Positions 43,952 to 56,438 are shown, counted from the first letter of the stretch. The stretch: DNA of 64,000 nucleotides from Agarophyton chilense (GCA_030374765.1 JARGXX010000046.1:1-64000); one strand, 5' to 3'. Numbers and translations are program-made. The notes: generated by a model not told the origin, from the sequence alone.

Positions 43952-44871
43952 ATGATCCGGTCTTGCTTCCTGATAGAACGCGAGAAAATTGTGGAAAAGA
44001 AGACAGCTTATAATGCGTGTCTTGTTATTTCGCGTACTAGAGAATTTCTCTCAGTTTACGATTGCCAGCGGTATCAAGATAGGTATACTAATTACTCACA
44101 AGGCCTTTCGGCATGTGGGCTGCACGACCCAAATCGCAGCAACGAAAACAGAAGACTCCCAGATGGGTTTCCCTTCCCCCCCGCTCTCCAACTAAACTAC
44201 CGCCGCTTGGAAACCCTCAGACGGGCAGTCTTCCACGCTTAGAATCCATCTCCGGCCGCCCGGAAGATTCAAGACTTCCATCCGTGTATCAAATCAGCTC
44301 TCTCCGAGAACACCCGCTTAGAACATCTCAACCGAGAACTCTCCCAAGTTTGGAATCTTCATTTGGCCGCCCGGAAGATTCAAGACTTCCATCCGTGTAT
44401 CAAACCAGCTCTCTCCGAGAACACCCGCTTAGAACATCTCAACCGAGAACTCTCCCAAGTTTGGAATCTTCATTTGGCCGCCCGGAAGATTCAAGACTTG
44501 GATTTGGCCATAAATCCATTTCTTGTGATGTCCAACGGAGTAGAAGTGGGACCTTTCGTCCGGTGTCTCTCAATTTGTCTCAGGAAGCAAGTTGCGCTTA
44601 CCCCAACCAAGACTGCATTCCAGTCCCACGGAAATGCCACACAACAGCCACCATGAGGAAAAAGTGTGGCGAAGAGGCAACGTTCTGGAAGTACTTCAGG
44701 AACATAATAGTCTGGAAGAAGGAGCGCCAGAGATTTCACAGGGGGTTTCTTCAGAAAACATTCACCAATATGCAGTTCCCGTGCCTTGTTCTGCCCCGCA
44801 AGCGTTGTATTCCACGCAAGAAGTTTCCAAGCAGTTCTCCTGAGCATAACCTTCAGGCGACAGAACACTGA
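43952..44871 (+). pseudogene. Zp copy in unit 1
   Basis: Homologous to 18042-18956 but with a 5-bp insertion (ccctt type, near 44172). The N-terminal frame (43952-44242) and the repeat frame (44113-44871) are therefore no longer joined. It carries the same two 111-bp units (44278-44499) and the same basic C-terminal part. It lacks the zinc finger of Zm. Confidence 0.45.
44278..44499 (+). repeat. Coding minisatellite, two 111-bp units (Zp, unit 1)
   Basis: Same two-unit array as at 18363-18584. Confidence 0.9.
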
Positions 44872-45205
44872 TAGAAGTTTGTGGATAACTTACTACATTA
44901 CGGCTAGAGTCGCAAGCTATACTTTCCTCACACCCGTTGATAAACTGTGACGATTGGGGTGCTCTGCGCATACATGGCTCAAATTATCCTCCATCTCCGT
45001 AAAGTAGATCTCGTACAGCCTAAATTGCAAATGCTCGAAAGCTTAATGAACAGTTTTCATGTGGAATTCGATCAGTGCTCTTTGCAAAACCTGGCTACCC
45101 GATCCAATATGAATATGTCAAAGAAGATGGTTTCAAAAGCAATTGCAAAGAGAAATGTTAGAAAAGACCGACGTGATTGAGATCCGCAGTGAAAGCTGAA
45201 GTAAC

Positions 45206-46146
45206 TCACTTTTCGATGAATGGCTTGGATGTGTCGCACCTTATGATGCTTGCGACCAAACGACTTCGTACACTACTCACACTGGAAAATCTTGGGACGT
45301 TTGGTACGGGAGCCTGTGATGCCAAGTTTTTCGAGTCCTGGTCGATGATTTGGGAAAGCCGAGCAATCAGCAGGAGCTTTACTCTCCGGCAAAAACGAAT
45401 CTTCATGGAGGTTGTGCTCAGGAGACTGGTTGGGAACTTCTTGCGTGTAATACAACGCTTGCGGTGCAGAACAAAGCACATGAACTGCATATTGGTGAAT
45501 TTTGCCTGAAGAAAATCTCTGTGCCATCTCTGGGGCTCCTTCTTCCGGGCTATTATGTTCCTGAAGTACTTCCAGAACGTTGCCTCTTCGCCACGCTGTT
45601 CCCCCATGGCGGTTTTGGTGTGGGATTTCCGTGTATTGTTCATTTCCGTGGGACTGGAATGCAGTCTTGGTTGGGGTAAGCGCAACTTGCTTCCTGAAAC
45701 CATTCGAGAGACACGGGACGAACGGTTCCACTTCTACTCCGACGGACATCGCAAGAAGTGGGTTGGTGACCGAATCCAAGTCTTAAATCTTCCGGGCGGC
45801 CGAAAAGAGATTCGAAACCAGGAAGACTTCCCGGTTGAGATATTCCAAGCGGCGGCAGTCGAAGAGATCTAGATTGATGGCCAGATGGAAGTCTGGAATC
45901 GTCTGGGCGGCCAAATGAAGATTCGAAACCCGGAAGACTTCCCGGTTGAGATATTCCAAGCGGCGATAGTCGTTGAGAAACAAATCGATGGCCGGATGGA
46001 AGTCTTGACTCTTCGTGGCGGCCGAATAGAGATTGGAAGCTCGGAAGACTCCCTGCTTGAGGGTTTCCAAGCGGCGGTAGTCGGAGAGCGCGGGGAAACT
46101 CATCTAAGCTTCTTCTGTTTTGGTTGCTGCGATTTGTGTAGTGCAA
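45206..46146 (-). CDS. Zm zinc-finger gene copy in unit 1 (frame broken)
   Basis: Homologous to block P Zm. The likely coding frame starts at 46103 (MSFPALSDYRRLETL) with 37-aa amphipathic repeats to 45783, where a TAG interrupts it. It then continues 45779-45273 to FQCE. The finger residues WCTKSFGRKHHKVRH follow in the next codons, with a frame change near 45273. Relative to block P this copy has 4 extra bp near 45660, which connects the amphipathic-repeat frame with the finger frame. Alternative frame 46146-45640 encodes the LPPLG...GRPEDSR repeats. Confidence 0.5.
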
Positions 46147-46272
46147 TCGCCTTCTCTAGAGAAACCCCGAAAACTGGTGTGCAACAAGTTCACTGTCCAT
46201 ATTAAACGATTGGGTTGTTTGTTGTGTGAGATGCCTTGCTTATTTCGAGGGAAGACGCAAGGATTGAAACGC

Positions 46273-47277
46273 ATGTAAAGTACACAGAACGAACGGTGAG
46301 AGAAACGCTTCAACACACAGAGGACGATATTTCTCGACCAACTTTGATGGCAAAGCCGCAAGGTAGCTCGGTGTTCGCCGGCGACACCAGCGTCCAAGTA
46401 CTGAAAAGTGTGATCTGTTTCACTTCGATCTAGTATCCGAAAGTACTCGAAGTTTTTCGTCACGGAGCATCATCTCTCATCGCAGCCGAAAAGCACACTG
46501 GTTTCCATCCTCTGTGAAAACCAAAATTTGAACGCGGTGTGAATCATCTTGGACCAGTTTTGTCGCAATAAACCAGAACAGAAAGAACTCAGCAGCTGTG
46601 CTTTCCAACAAAATCGCGGACTGAACAGCCGTTGATATTCGTTCCAAAACAGAGGGAAGCGCATGGCAGCATGGATGTCGACCGCATGGCAAGGCGCCGG
46701 TGTCTGTCATACGACAGCATTCGTTGGGTTCCAAGAGACGCACATGCGTATGCAAATCAGAAGCTGGTGCAGATGACACGAACAAGCAGAACGAAATGCG
46801 CTCGGCGTTGCTCTGGGTGCAGTTGCCGCAGTTGGTGTCGTCGAAGGAAACAAAGTGATTCGAGATATCAACACAGTTGGACAGTAAGTGATTGTGGTGG
46901 TCACTGGCTTGTCTCCTGTAGTGGGGTAGAGGTACATGTTGGAAAGCTCTCACGTGTATCGTTGCCATTCAAAAACGATACATACTACTATAACGTTGCT
47001 CGAAAAGTATCTTTTGCAGCTATGAACACACGAGTGATCAGATGTGAAACGCGATTCGAAGATGGTACAGAATTTGCGTTGTGGGTGCAGTTTACAGAAT
47101 TGGGAGCGATTACTTAGCGGGGGAACGGAATTTAGGCTTGATGGAAAGCTGTGCGCTTTGGAAGCAATAATGGACATCCATAGACAGATAGTGCTTAACG
47201 TGATGGATGATATAAGCTTTGGTAAAATGTACATGTTGTTCGCGACTGTGCCCCAAGCACAGAAACGTGCACCGTAA
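46273..47277 (+). CDS. Gene Y copy in unit 2 (unidentified)
   Basis: Same as the unit 1 copy except for isolated substitutions (e.g. a Pro to Leu codon change in the plus frame near 46947). The tail segment ends at 47275-47277. Confidence 0.35.
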
Positions 47278-49383
47278 CCTTTCCGTCTCCAACCTCTTTG
47301 TCCCTCGACCGCATCTGAACAGATGCTGATTCGGCAGCGTATCTGAAACTGGCAGATGGGCAACTGTTTACGTGCAGCACTTGCGTTTGTCTACGGGGGT
47401 TGCGTACCTTCCGTACTGGTATACTTCCTCCCGAGCGTAGCGAAAGCAAACTGTATTCATGAGCTGGCGCAAATGTGGATATCAAGCAGTTTTGCAGGTG
47501 ACACTCCAGCAAGTGTTCTAAAGAGGAAACGGATTGGCCAGTGTGACATCATTTGTTGGAAACTTAAAATGTCCCGGTGGGTGAGAATGCGATCAATGGG
47601 CCGTATATGCGTGCTCAAAGTTGGCCGAAACGGTGCACATTTAAAACAGTTTAGTGTACTGACTGTCTCACATCTCGTAGGGCAACCGCTGTAGATTTGG
47701 AACGCTCATAAATAGTTGTTCAGCACAGACCGGGGCTTGATCATCTTTCTCCGCTCCTGTCTATTCTGCCATCGACTTTGGTTTGCTCGATCGAGGCCGG
47801 GGTCTTTTCGATCGTTGTGGCGTGCCCTTTTGGCTTAGGCTTAACTGACATTCCACATCGGGCGTCCATGTCCTTCATCGTTGTTCAGGAAAACACAAAT
47901 TCTTCTGAGAAATTCAGCGTACTCTTCCAGCAGTACGGTTGATATTCATAGAGCCCACAACAGTGCTGTTGTAAAACAGTTCGAGGGTTTTCTGTGAAAT
48001 CTCGTGATGGTATCGCGACAGGTCAGTAGCATGTATTAACACTTGTCCAGCACAGGTTTTGGTTTTGCCGCTTCCCTCCTGCACGCTCAACGCCGTCCTC
48101 TTTGGTTTCCCAACCCAGTGCCCACTGCTTTTGATTTTATGCTGTGTCCCTACGCGCTTAGGTTCATGCCGAAAATCAGAAATGCGCGCCAATGCCCGTT
48201 CACCATTGACTGGGTGTAAGTTATCCCAAGTCTTCTGTTTGTTTCACTGCAGTCTGGTAGTACTTGGGTTGATCGTCATGTACCACACAATTATACAAGG
48301 CCGGTGTGCGTGGATGCGGTACAGTGTGTCGCTGGTGCCCGTGGCATAGAGAGACCTGGGCATGACTTTCTTGTCTCAAATTGTACAGGTACTCTTCTCA
48401 ATTCTTCAGAACGTACCAGAGCTTGGCGCTCTGTAGTGTAGTGGAGACAAGAGCGTAGTTTCAGTAACCTTAGTGCGTCGGGATGAGCAATAGTCGGCTG
48501 GGTTCTGGTTCTAAACGGTTAGATGAAATTCAAATACATTGTAGTGGTTGGCAGGGAAGGCGATGCTAGGCTACAATCTTGCATCGGGAGCGCTTGAATA
48601 GGAATGGGGCGGCTGATCCTACAGACAAATAGCGATGGGAATTAACACAGGATTTGTCGAGTCGAACTTGAATGGCGGCTCCGAAACGAATTTGGACCAC
48701 AACTACTACGTTTGTCGCCGTTCTCGAGACCATTGTCGTCAAAGCTCGACCGGGACGTCCAAGGTGCTAGATGAAGATTGCGCCACTGAAAGCTGGGCAC
48801 GAGGTACATAGCCCTTTTAGTTGAAGGAGTTCTGGTGCCCTCTTGGCGCGTCAGACCGTGTCCTGAGAGAGAAAACATTCCAACAACAACAGCCGGCGGA
48901 CGCAAGGGTTGCCGCTTCAATCGTTCACTTTCCAAGTGCGGTGGGTAAGGTAAACAATGCTGTTGCGGGCGCGGGCTCCGCGCTTGCCGCCTGATCCTTT
49001 TCAACGGTCGAAGCTAGTGTGGAAGTTGGTCGGAGTTTTATCTGTTCTGTGGCCAAGCTGCGCTGAAACCATTTCAGGGCGCATTTGTACAGTTGCGACC
49101 GCGTGCAGTTGCAGGCGCATCTTATCTCCAGATTTGCTAAATTTGACCATCGACAGCCTCTGGTGCAAGCAAGTATATCAAATAATCCGCAGATTGGTTG
49201 GCGCACACGGTGGACTTTCGCCATGGTGGCGGAGTTTCGGACCACTCAACATGCGTCCGCCACTCGGAGCAAATGTCTTTCCAAGAAATAATTGCCATTC
49301 ACAACGTAACAAAAATATAGCAACGCTACTATGTTTAGGACAGCTCGCTTCTTCTTTGTTATCGTGTGGTGTGGACTACATCA
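47278..49383. other. Region M in unit 2 (unidentified)
   Basis: Copy of 41795-43900 with only isolated differences (e.g. ggcagg(t/g)aagg at 48557). No recognised gene. Confidence 0.35.
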
Positions 49384-49434
49384 CCCTTTCCTATGATTTC
49401 GTGACCGAGGTTTCTTTCTCCGTCTTTTGAGGAC

Positions 49435-50354
49435 ATGATCCGGTCTTGCGTCCTGATAGAACGCGAGAAAATTGTGGAAAAGAAGACAGCTTATAATGCG
49501 TGTCTTGTTATTTCGCGTACTAGAGAATTTCTCTCAGTTTACGATTGCCAGCGGTATCAAGATAGGTATACTAATTACTCACAAGGCCTTTCGGCATGTG
49601 GGCTGCACGACCCAAATCGCAGCAACGAAAACAGAAGACTCCCAGATGGGTTTCCCTTCCCCCCCGCTCTCCAACTAAACTACCGCCGCTTGGAAACCCT
49701 CAGACGGGCAGTCTTCCACGCTTAGAATCCATCTCCGGCCGCCCGGAAGATTCAAGACTTCCATCCGTGTATCAAATCAGCTCTCTCCGAGAACACCCGC
49801 TTAGAACATCTCAACCGAGAACTCTCCCAAGTTTGGAATCTTCATTTGGCCGCCCGGAAGATTCAAGACTTCCATCCGTGTATCAAACCAGCTCTCTCCG
49901 AGAACACCCGCTTAGAACATCTCAACCGAGAACTCTCCCAAGTTTGGAATCTTCATTTGGCCGCCCGGAAGATTCAAGACTTGGATTTGGCCATAAATCC
50001 ATTTCTTGTGATGTCCAACGGAGTAGAAGTGGGACCTTTCGTCCGGTGTCTCTCAATTTGTCTCAGGAAGCAAGTTGCGCTTACCCCAACCAAGACTGCA
50101 TTCCAGTCCCACGGAAATGCCACACAACAGCCACCATGAGGAAAAAGTGTGGCGAAGAGGCAACGTTCTGGAAGTACTTCAGGAACATAATAGTCTGGAA
50201 GAAGGAGCGCCAGAGATTTCACAGGGGGTTTCTTCAGAAAACATTCACCAATATGCAGTTCCCGTGCCTTGTTCTGCCCCGCAAGCGTTGTATTCCACGC
50301 AAGAAGTTTCCAAGCAGTTCTCCTGAGCATAACCTTCAGGCGACAGAACACTGA
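49435..50354 (+). pseudogene. Zp copy in unit 2
   Basis: Same structure and same 5-bp frame-breaking insertion as in unit 1. The 111-bp units are at 49761-49982. Confidence 0.45.
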
Positions 50355-50688
50355 TAGAAGTTTGTGGATAACTTACTACATTACGGCTAGAGTCGCAAGC
50401 TATACTTTCCTCACACCCGTTGATAAACTGTGACGATTGGGGTGCTCTGCGCATACATGGCTCAAATTATCCTCCATCTCCGTAAAGTAGATCTCGTACA
50501 GCCTAAATTGCAAATGCTCGAAAGCTTAATGAGCAGTTTTCATGTGGAATTCGATCAGTGCTCTTTGCAAAACCTGGCTACCCGATCCAATATGAATATG
50601 TCAAAGAAGATGGTTTCAAAAGCAATTGCAAAGAGAAATGTTAGAAAAGACCGACGTGATTGAGATCCGCAGTGAAAGCTGAAGTAAC

Positions 50689-51629
50689 TCACTTTTCGAT
50701 GAATGGCTTGGATGTGTCGCACCTTATGATGCTTGCGACCAAACGACTTCGTACACTACTCACACTGGAAAATCTTGGGACGTTTGGTACGGGAGCCTGT
50801 GATGCCAAGTTTTTCGAGTCCTTGTCGATGATTTGGGAAAGCCGAGCAATCAGCAGGAGCTTTACTCTCCGGCAAAAACGAATCTTCATGGAGGTTGTGC
50901 TCAGGAGACTGGTTGGGAACTTCTTGCGTGTAATACAACGCTTGCGGTGCAGAACAAAGCACATGAACTGCATATTGGTGAATTTTGCCTGAAGAAAATC
51001 TCTGTGCCATCTCTGGGGCTCCTTCTTCCGGGCTATTATGTTCCTGAAGTACTTCCAGAACGTTGCCTCTTCGCCACGCTGTTCCCCCATGGCGGTTTTG
51101 GTGTGGGATTTCCGTGTATTGTTCATTTCCGTGGGACTGGAATGCAGTCTTGGTTGGGGTAAGCGCAACTTGCTTCCTGAAACCATTCGAGAGACACGGG
51201 ACGAACGGTTCCACTTCTACTCCGACGGACATCGCAAGAAGTGGGTTGGTGACCGAATCCAAGTCTTAAATCTTCCGGGCGGCCGAAAAGAGATTCGAAA
51301 CCAGGAAGACTTCCCGGTTGAGATATTCCAAGCGGCGGCAGTCGAAGAGATCTAGATTGATGGCCAGATGGAAGTCTGGAATCGCCTGGGCGGCCAAATG
51401 AAGATTCGAAACCCGGAAGACTTCCCGGTTGAGATATTCCAAGCGGCGATAGTCGTTGAGAAACAAATCGATGGCCGGATGGAAGTCTTGACTCTTCGTG
51501 GCGGCCGAATAGAGATTGGAAGCTCGGAAGACTCCCTGCTTGAGGGTTTCCAAGCGGCGGTAGTCGGAGAGCGCGGGGAAACTCATCTAAGCTTCTTCTG
51601 TTTTGGTTGCTGCGATTTGTGTAGTGCAA
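50689..51629 (-). CDS. Zm zinc-finger gene copy in unit 2 (frame broken)
   Basis: As the unit 1 copy: repeat frame 51586-51266 with the same TAG, then 51262-50756 running into the C2H2 finger near 50755-50690, and alternative frame 51629-51123. Two or three amino-acid differences from unit 1. Confidence 0.5.
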
Positions 51630-51755
51630 TCGCCTTCTCTAGAGAAACCCCGAAAACTGGTGTGCAACAAGTTCACTGTCCATATTAAACGATTGGGTTG
51701 TTTGTTGTGTGAGATGCCTTGCTTATTTCGAGGGAAGACGCAAGGATTGAAACGC

Positions 51756-52540
51756 ATGTAAAGTACACAGAACGAACGGTGAGAGAAACGCTTCAACACA
51801 CAGAGGGCGATATTTCTCGACCAACTTTGATGGCAAAGACGCAAGGTAGCTCGGTGTTCGCCGGCGACACCAGCGTCCAAGTACTGAAAAGTGTGATCTG
51901 TTTCAATTCGATCTAGTGTCCGAAAGTACTCGAAGTTTTTCGTCACGGAGCATCATCTCTCATCGCAGCCGAAAAGCACACTGGTTTCCATCCTCTGTGA
52001 AAACCAAAATTTGAACGCGGTGTGAATCATCTTGGACCAGTTTTGTCGCAATAAACCAGAACAGAAAGAATTCAGGAGCTGTGCTCTCCAACAAAATCGC
52101 GGACTGAACAGCCGTTGATATTCGTTCCAAAACAGAGGGAAGCGCATGGCAGCATGGATGTCGACCGCATGGCAAGGCGCCGGTGTCTGTCATACGACAG
52201 CATTCGTTGGGTTCCAAGAGACGCACATGCGTATGCAAATCAGAAGCTGGTGCAGATGACACGAACAAGCAGAACGAAATGCGCTCGGCGTTGCTCTGGG
52301 TGCAGTTGCCGCAGTTGGTGTCGTCGAAGGAAACAAAGTGATTCGAGATATCAACACAGTTGGACAGTAAGTGATTGTGGTGGTCACTGGCTTGTCTCCT
52401 GTAGTGGGGTAGAGGTACATGTTGGAAAGCCCTCACGTGTATCGTTGCCATTCAAAAACGATACATACTACTATAACGTTGCTCGAAAAGTATCTTTTGC
52501 AGCTATGAACACACGAGTGATCAGATGTGAAACTCCGGCC
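51756..52540 (+). repeat. Tandem unit 3, truncated (gene Y only)
   Basis: The start of a third unit, carrying gene Y up to about 52532, where it fuses to the inverted M fragment exactly as in block P (21143). Its details (e.g. gagggcgat, aagacgcaag) agree with the block P copy more than with units 1 and 2, so it descends from the same Y-RB junction as P. Confidence 0.85.
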
Positions 52541-52776
52541 GAGCTTTGATGGTAGCGGTCTCAAGAGCTACAAAAAAGCAATAGCTGTGGTCCGAATTTG
52601 TTTCGGAGCCGACATTCAAATTCGACTTGACAAGTCCTGTGCTCATGCCCAACGCTGTCTACTTGTAGGAGCAGCCGCCCCATTTCCATTCAAGCGCTCA
52701 CGATGCAAGAAAGTAGCCTTCGGTCAAAAAGTTCTCCCATCCATGTTGGCTCCACTAACGCCAGACAAACTCATAT

Positions 52777-55700
52777 TTGCTTCATCACGTGCACTATATG
52801 GCTTCTTCAGCTGGTTGTGTGATTTATGCGCTGCTTTCCATTTTCCCGTATTCTCGGGACACTGAATTAGCGTTTACGTGTGCTGTTCTGCCCCCTCTCC
52901 CGCCCCCTCTCACATACAGACTCACTCGCAACACAACCACCAACAGCCCAAGCAACCACAGCAAGCGCAGTCCCCCCCGGCGGATTGTATCAACCTCCTC
53001 GTTCAAAGCCTCGCCCTTCCCACCCGTATCGCTAATTTGGCGCACACCATCCACAACTCCGCCGAGCCCCGGTCCCCGAATCTATACACCTCCGCCTGTG
53101 TTCTTTACATCGCTCCGTCGCCTACCGCGCCGATCAGATACCCAGCTTCCCATCACACAGTTACTCTCCGCCGCCAACGCCCAAGTCCAACACATTCCGG
53201 AGTTCATACTCAACGCACGCTCCCCCGAGGACCTTTTCAATCGCAACATGCGGCACCCACGTGCAGTTGTAACTCTCCTACCCCCCGCTATCCTCACTCG
53301 GTTATCGTTCTTTCAGGCTACTGAAGATGATATCGATGCCCATGGCAAGTCAATAGATGAATTGTATGCACAACAACTCACCGCTGTCGATGACCGTATT
53401 GTAAGCGACGAACGTATCTTTCTTCACGCGCCACAGCTTACTGCCGTTGCCGCTTTACCACTCTCGCTCCCCTTACCACGTCAGTCTTCATGCGCTGGAA
53501 CATCAAATTCGTGGCAAAGCCTCCGCCCAGTACAACCATCCGTCGCTGCACTGTTCAAACGCAACAAGGACCCGTCTGTGCCCGTACGATCTCCGGCCCA
53601 GCCCACTACCCACGCAGCACCATCAACGCCTAAAGCCTCATCACAGCCTTCCACAACTCTCAATCGCAAACGTCGTATGGACGGCGAAAACCAGTCTGCA
53701 GCACCTACCCCACGCCCCCGAAATCTTCGGAAGGCTTCCGACTTTGCCGTCACCCCATCATAAGCCCGCCCGCCTACGCCGTGTCGCACGCGCACTCAAT
53801 CTGCCATGCATTCGTCACTGTCATTCCCGGTTCGCTTCTCACGCTATCTGTCCACTCACCCTGATGCATTGGAGGCACTGGCCACAGTAGCTGTCGTTAC
53901 GCCGCACTGTACGACTATCGTGCCTCCTATACCTCCATCATCAAACATTGCTCTCACTCCCGGCACTGACAACAATCGATCTGCAACATGGATCAGTGAG
54001 CTGAAGCAGAAACGACCAGAAACTCGAAGCGAAACGTGTCTCACATGCCCGCCAGAAAGTGTGGCTATATCGCACGATCTGAGAAGGGTCACTGGGGGTG
54101 GTCGCCCATTATACGCTATCATTGATGTTGGCAGACGGTACTCTGATGCCTTGTGACGTGATTACGGATCTGAATAATTTCCGGTACAAACGTGAAGCTC
54201 TGGCTATCTGTTTCTCAACCATCGAAGGTATTCTCGAGAAGGAACTTCGTCGGTTACGCGAACAGCCTGAAAAGTTTAATAGCAATGTACTTCACAACTA
54301 CATCCTACACAAAAGCTTTCTCACTTTCGCGTGGGATACCGCTGTCTATGCCTAGGGTAGAAGGGATCTTCACGTTTTCACAGTTGCCTATCGTGCGTTC
54401 AATGTATCACCCTTTGAGCTTACGAGGCGCTGTAAACATTCTATACCCTTGTACCACAGATGCCACATCGCTTGGTTAATCATTCGAATAGCTGTGACGC
54501 TCGTATTCTAGAATGGATGGCATGGAGACATGACTCGCCTCTGGTACGAGTTCTTCAAGCATGTAGTCGAGATTTCCTTTGTACGCAAGATGAGCAGAAA
54601 CCGTTCTAACCAAAAGAGAAATTTGTCGGAGCGAGTGTTGGTGAACACACAGATGTCCGATCAGTCACCAGAACATAATGAACAGCCAGAAAGTGTAGAA
54701 CAATCCCCGATTACGCCGCAAAAGCAGAAGATCGAAGAAGGACAACGTATAGAAACAAAGGCGATGATCACACTAAGGTTGAAAGAAATGGGGCGTCCGG
54801 AACGACTGTACGGAGATGTTGAAGCCAGAGCAAGAGTTCTAGACTTCTTTTTTGAAAAATTGTTTGCCCTGGCAAGCACTAGAATAGGGGATTTGTTAGG
54901 AAGACTTGGCCCCACCAACCTTCGTTCGGCAGTGTGGAAAAGCGTGCAGTATGCTCTGTGGTGCAGATGGAATTTGACAGTCAACAGACATATTGACTTG
55001 ATCATCCTGTTTGTGATAGATGGCGTGGCCAAGATCCAACATATCCAACTGCAGTTCCGCCATATCGTGTGGCACTACAATCAATTGGAGCACACAAGTG
55101 ATTCCACATTTCTGAGCAATTCTCCACCAGTGTCCCGTAACATTTTTCTCGGAGATTTCGGGCATTTGTTGGCGGAAGATGCTGCCGATGATAGTGGGCC
55201 ACGACCGGAATCGACGGCTGAAGAGACAGGCGATATCATTCGCTTCTATAACGAAGTGTTTGTGCCTTACATGAGCAACTTCATCGTACTGACGGGCGAA
55301 GATATTGAAGGCCGAGATGCAAAGAGATTAGCGGAAGCATTGCGAGCGAGTAAGGCAGACGACCAAGCTTCAGAAGGTTTGAATGACCTTTCCAGACGGG
55401 CAAGCCGCCGTCAGGGAAGGGAACAAAAGAAAATGTTTGGGGATATTGATCGTAAATTATTGCAGAGTGCTATGCGCATCATGAAGACACAAAGATCCCC
55501 AAAACAAATCGGATCGATTTTTGTTTCTCCCATGTCACCGTCCACGAGGAATATGGCTCTGAGTCGACAGCACAGCGTGCGGAGAAGTCAAGGCAACGAT
55601 CTGGGTTCAATGACACCGGGTACTCGGTCACCATTCGCCTTTGGGGAAAGTCCTATCGGAAATGTTGCAGTGAGTCACAGAAGCCGGGAGAGAAGACGGT

Positions 55701-55880
55701 ATCGACCACTGAGTTTCGACGGGCCGGTTGCCGACGCAAGATGTACCGCAGTGCGGCGGGAGGTGCAAGAAGTCATCGGAAGATCAAGTTGAGTTGTGAG
55801 CAGTACAGAGACCGATTCAGGAGATGCGGAAGATGGTAATGTGTCGCAAGGTGCCGATGGGGACGACATGGAGGTCTGAA
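52777..55880 (+). CDS. Retinoblastoma-family pocket protein, complete copy (block Q)
   Basis: A cell-cycle repressor that binds E2F-type factors through a two-lobed pocket. The N-terminal frame 52777-53763 (328 aa; first residues uncertain) has the RB_N-like LPITQLLSAAN and the landmark DERIFL (211-216). The A-box starts near 53960 (TPGTDNNRSATWISEL) and continues in 54098-54355 (KREALAICFSTIEGILEKE). Frame changes imply short introns. Frame 54530-55792 (420 aa) holds the B-box (residues 104-252: FFFEKLFALASTRI, VNRHIDLIIL, IIRFYNEVF) and the RB C-terminus with SIFVSPMSP and FAFGESP, with several S/T-P sites as expected for CDK targets. After TGA 55790 an in-frame acidic tail runs to a stop at 55876-55878. 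Confidence 0.85.
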
Positions 55881-56104
55881 GGTGAGTTTGGTGCAGTAGA
55901 TAGTTGTAGCGCTCCGTAGAAATGTACATATCCGATTACAACCGAGGGCAGTTCTGAGATTCACAAGATGGTAAAGCTCAAGCGAGCATCTCATAGCCGA
56001 AGCATCCCCTCGGCTTGTAAAATGGGCTATTGGTCTCTGGGTGCTTTCATGGGTATTTCGTCCGAAAGACGATACGAAGGCAAAAGCTCAAACATTTCCT
56101 TGGC

Positions 56105-56275
56105 TGAAGAATCTGACACTGGAGCTGAAGCTGCTGTTAAAGCTGCGACTGAGATAGTTGTTTGAGTCGCGCTTGGGAACACTGCAAAAACCCGCTGAAG
56201 CTATTTGCTCGAGGTGCTGTTGAAGCTGCGGCTGAAGCTGTGAGTGAAGCTGAGACTGAAGCTACGACTGAAGAT
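56105..56275 (+). repeat. Imperfect GCTGAAGCT-type repeat
   Basis: Degenerate 6/12-bp repeats of the type gctgaagct, gctgcgactgag and gaagctgagact over about 170 bp, encoding Ala/Glu-rich peptide in one frame (AEAAVKAATE). Confidence 0.7.
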
Positions 56276-56396
56276 GTGTGAGTCGCACCATACGAGGATG
56301 TGAACAGAGTCCGGGATTAAGTACGGGAGCGTCGCGATTCTCGGGCTCATTAAGTGGAGGCGCCGGCGACCACCTGACCGTTCCTACTACGGCGGG

Positions 56397-56438
56397 CAGC
56401 CAATGAAAAGACGTCAGTGGCTCCTTTCTCATTGGCTG
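56397..56438. promoter_or_regulatory. Inverted CCAAT boxes flanking ACGTCA
   Basis: cagccaatga (56397-56406) and its perfect inverted copy tcattggctg (56429-56438) surround acgtca (56411-56416), a CRE/ATF-like half site. The arrangement looks like a core promoter module, but no gene start adjacent to it is identified. Confidence 0.35.

Larger units (their letters stand above)
40790..46272 (+). repeat. Tandem unit 1 (5,483 bp)
   Basis: Contains gene Y, region M, Zp and Zm. The next unit is the same sequence displaced by exactly 5,483 bp; only a handful of substitutions are visible by eye over the unit (e.g. 43074, 43970 and 45346 versus their partners). Confidence 0.95.
46273..51755 (+). repeat. 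Tandem unit 2 (5,483 bp)
   Basis: Nearly identical to unit 1 in sequence, order and orientation. It holds gene Y at 46273-47277, M at 47278-49383, Zp at 49435-50354 and Zm at 51629-50689, with the same frame defects as unit 1. Confidence 0.95.

Noticed and set aside
55788..55820. A 16-nt intron in RB
   Set aside because: Several GT...AG choices exist around the stop; 16 nt is less plausible than the 21-nt alternative, and a genuine stop is equally possible without transcript data.
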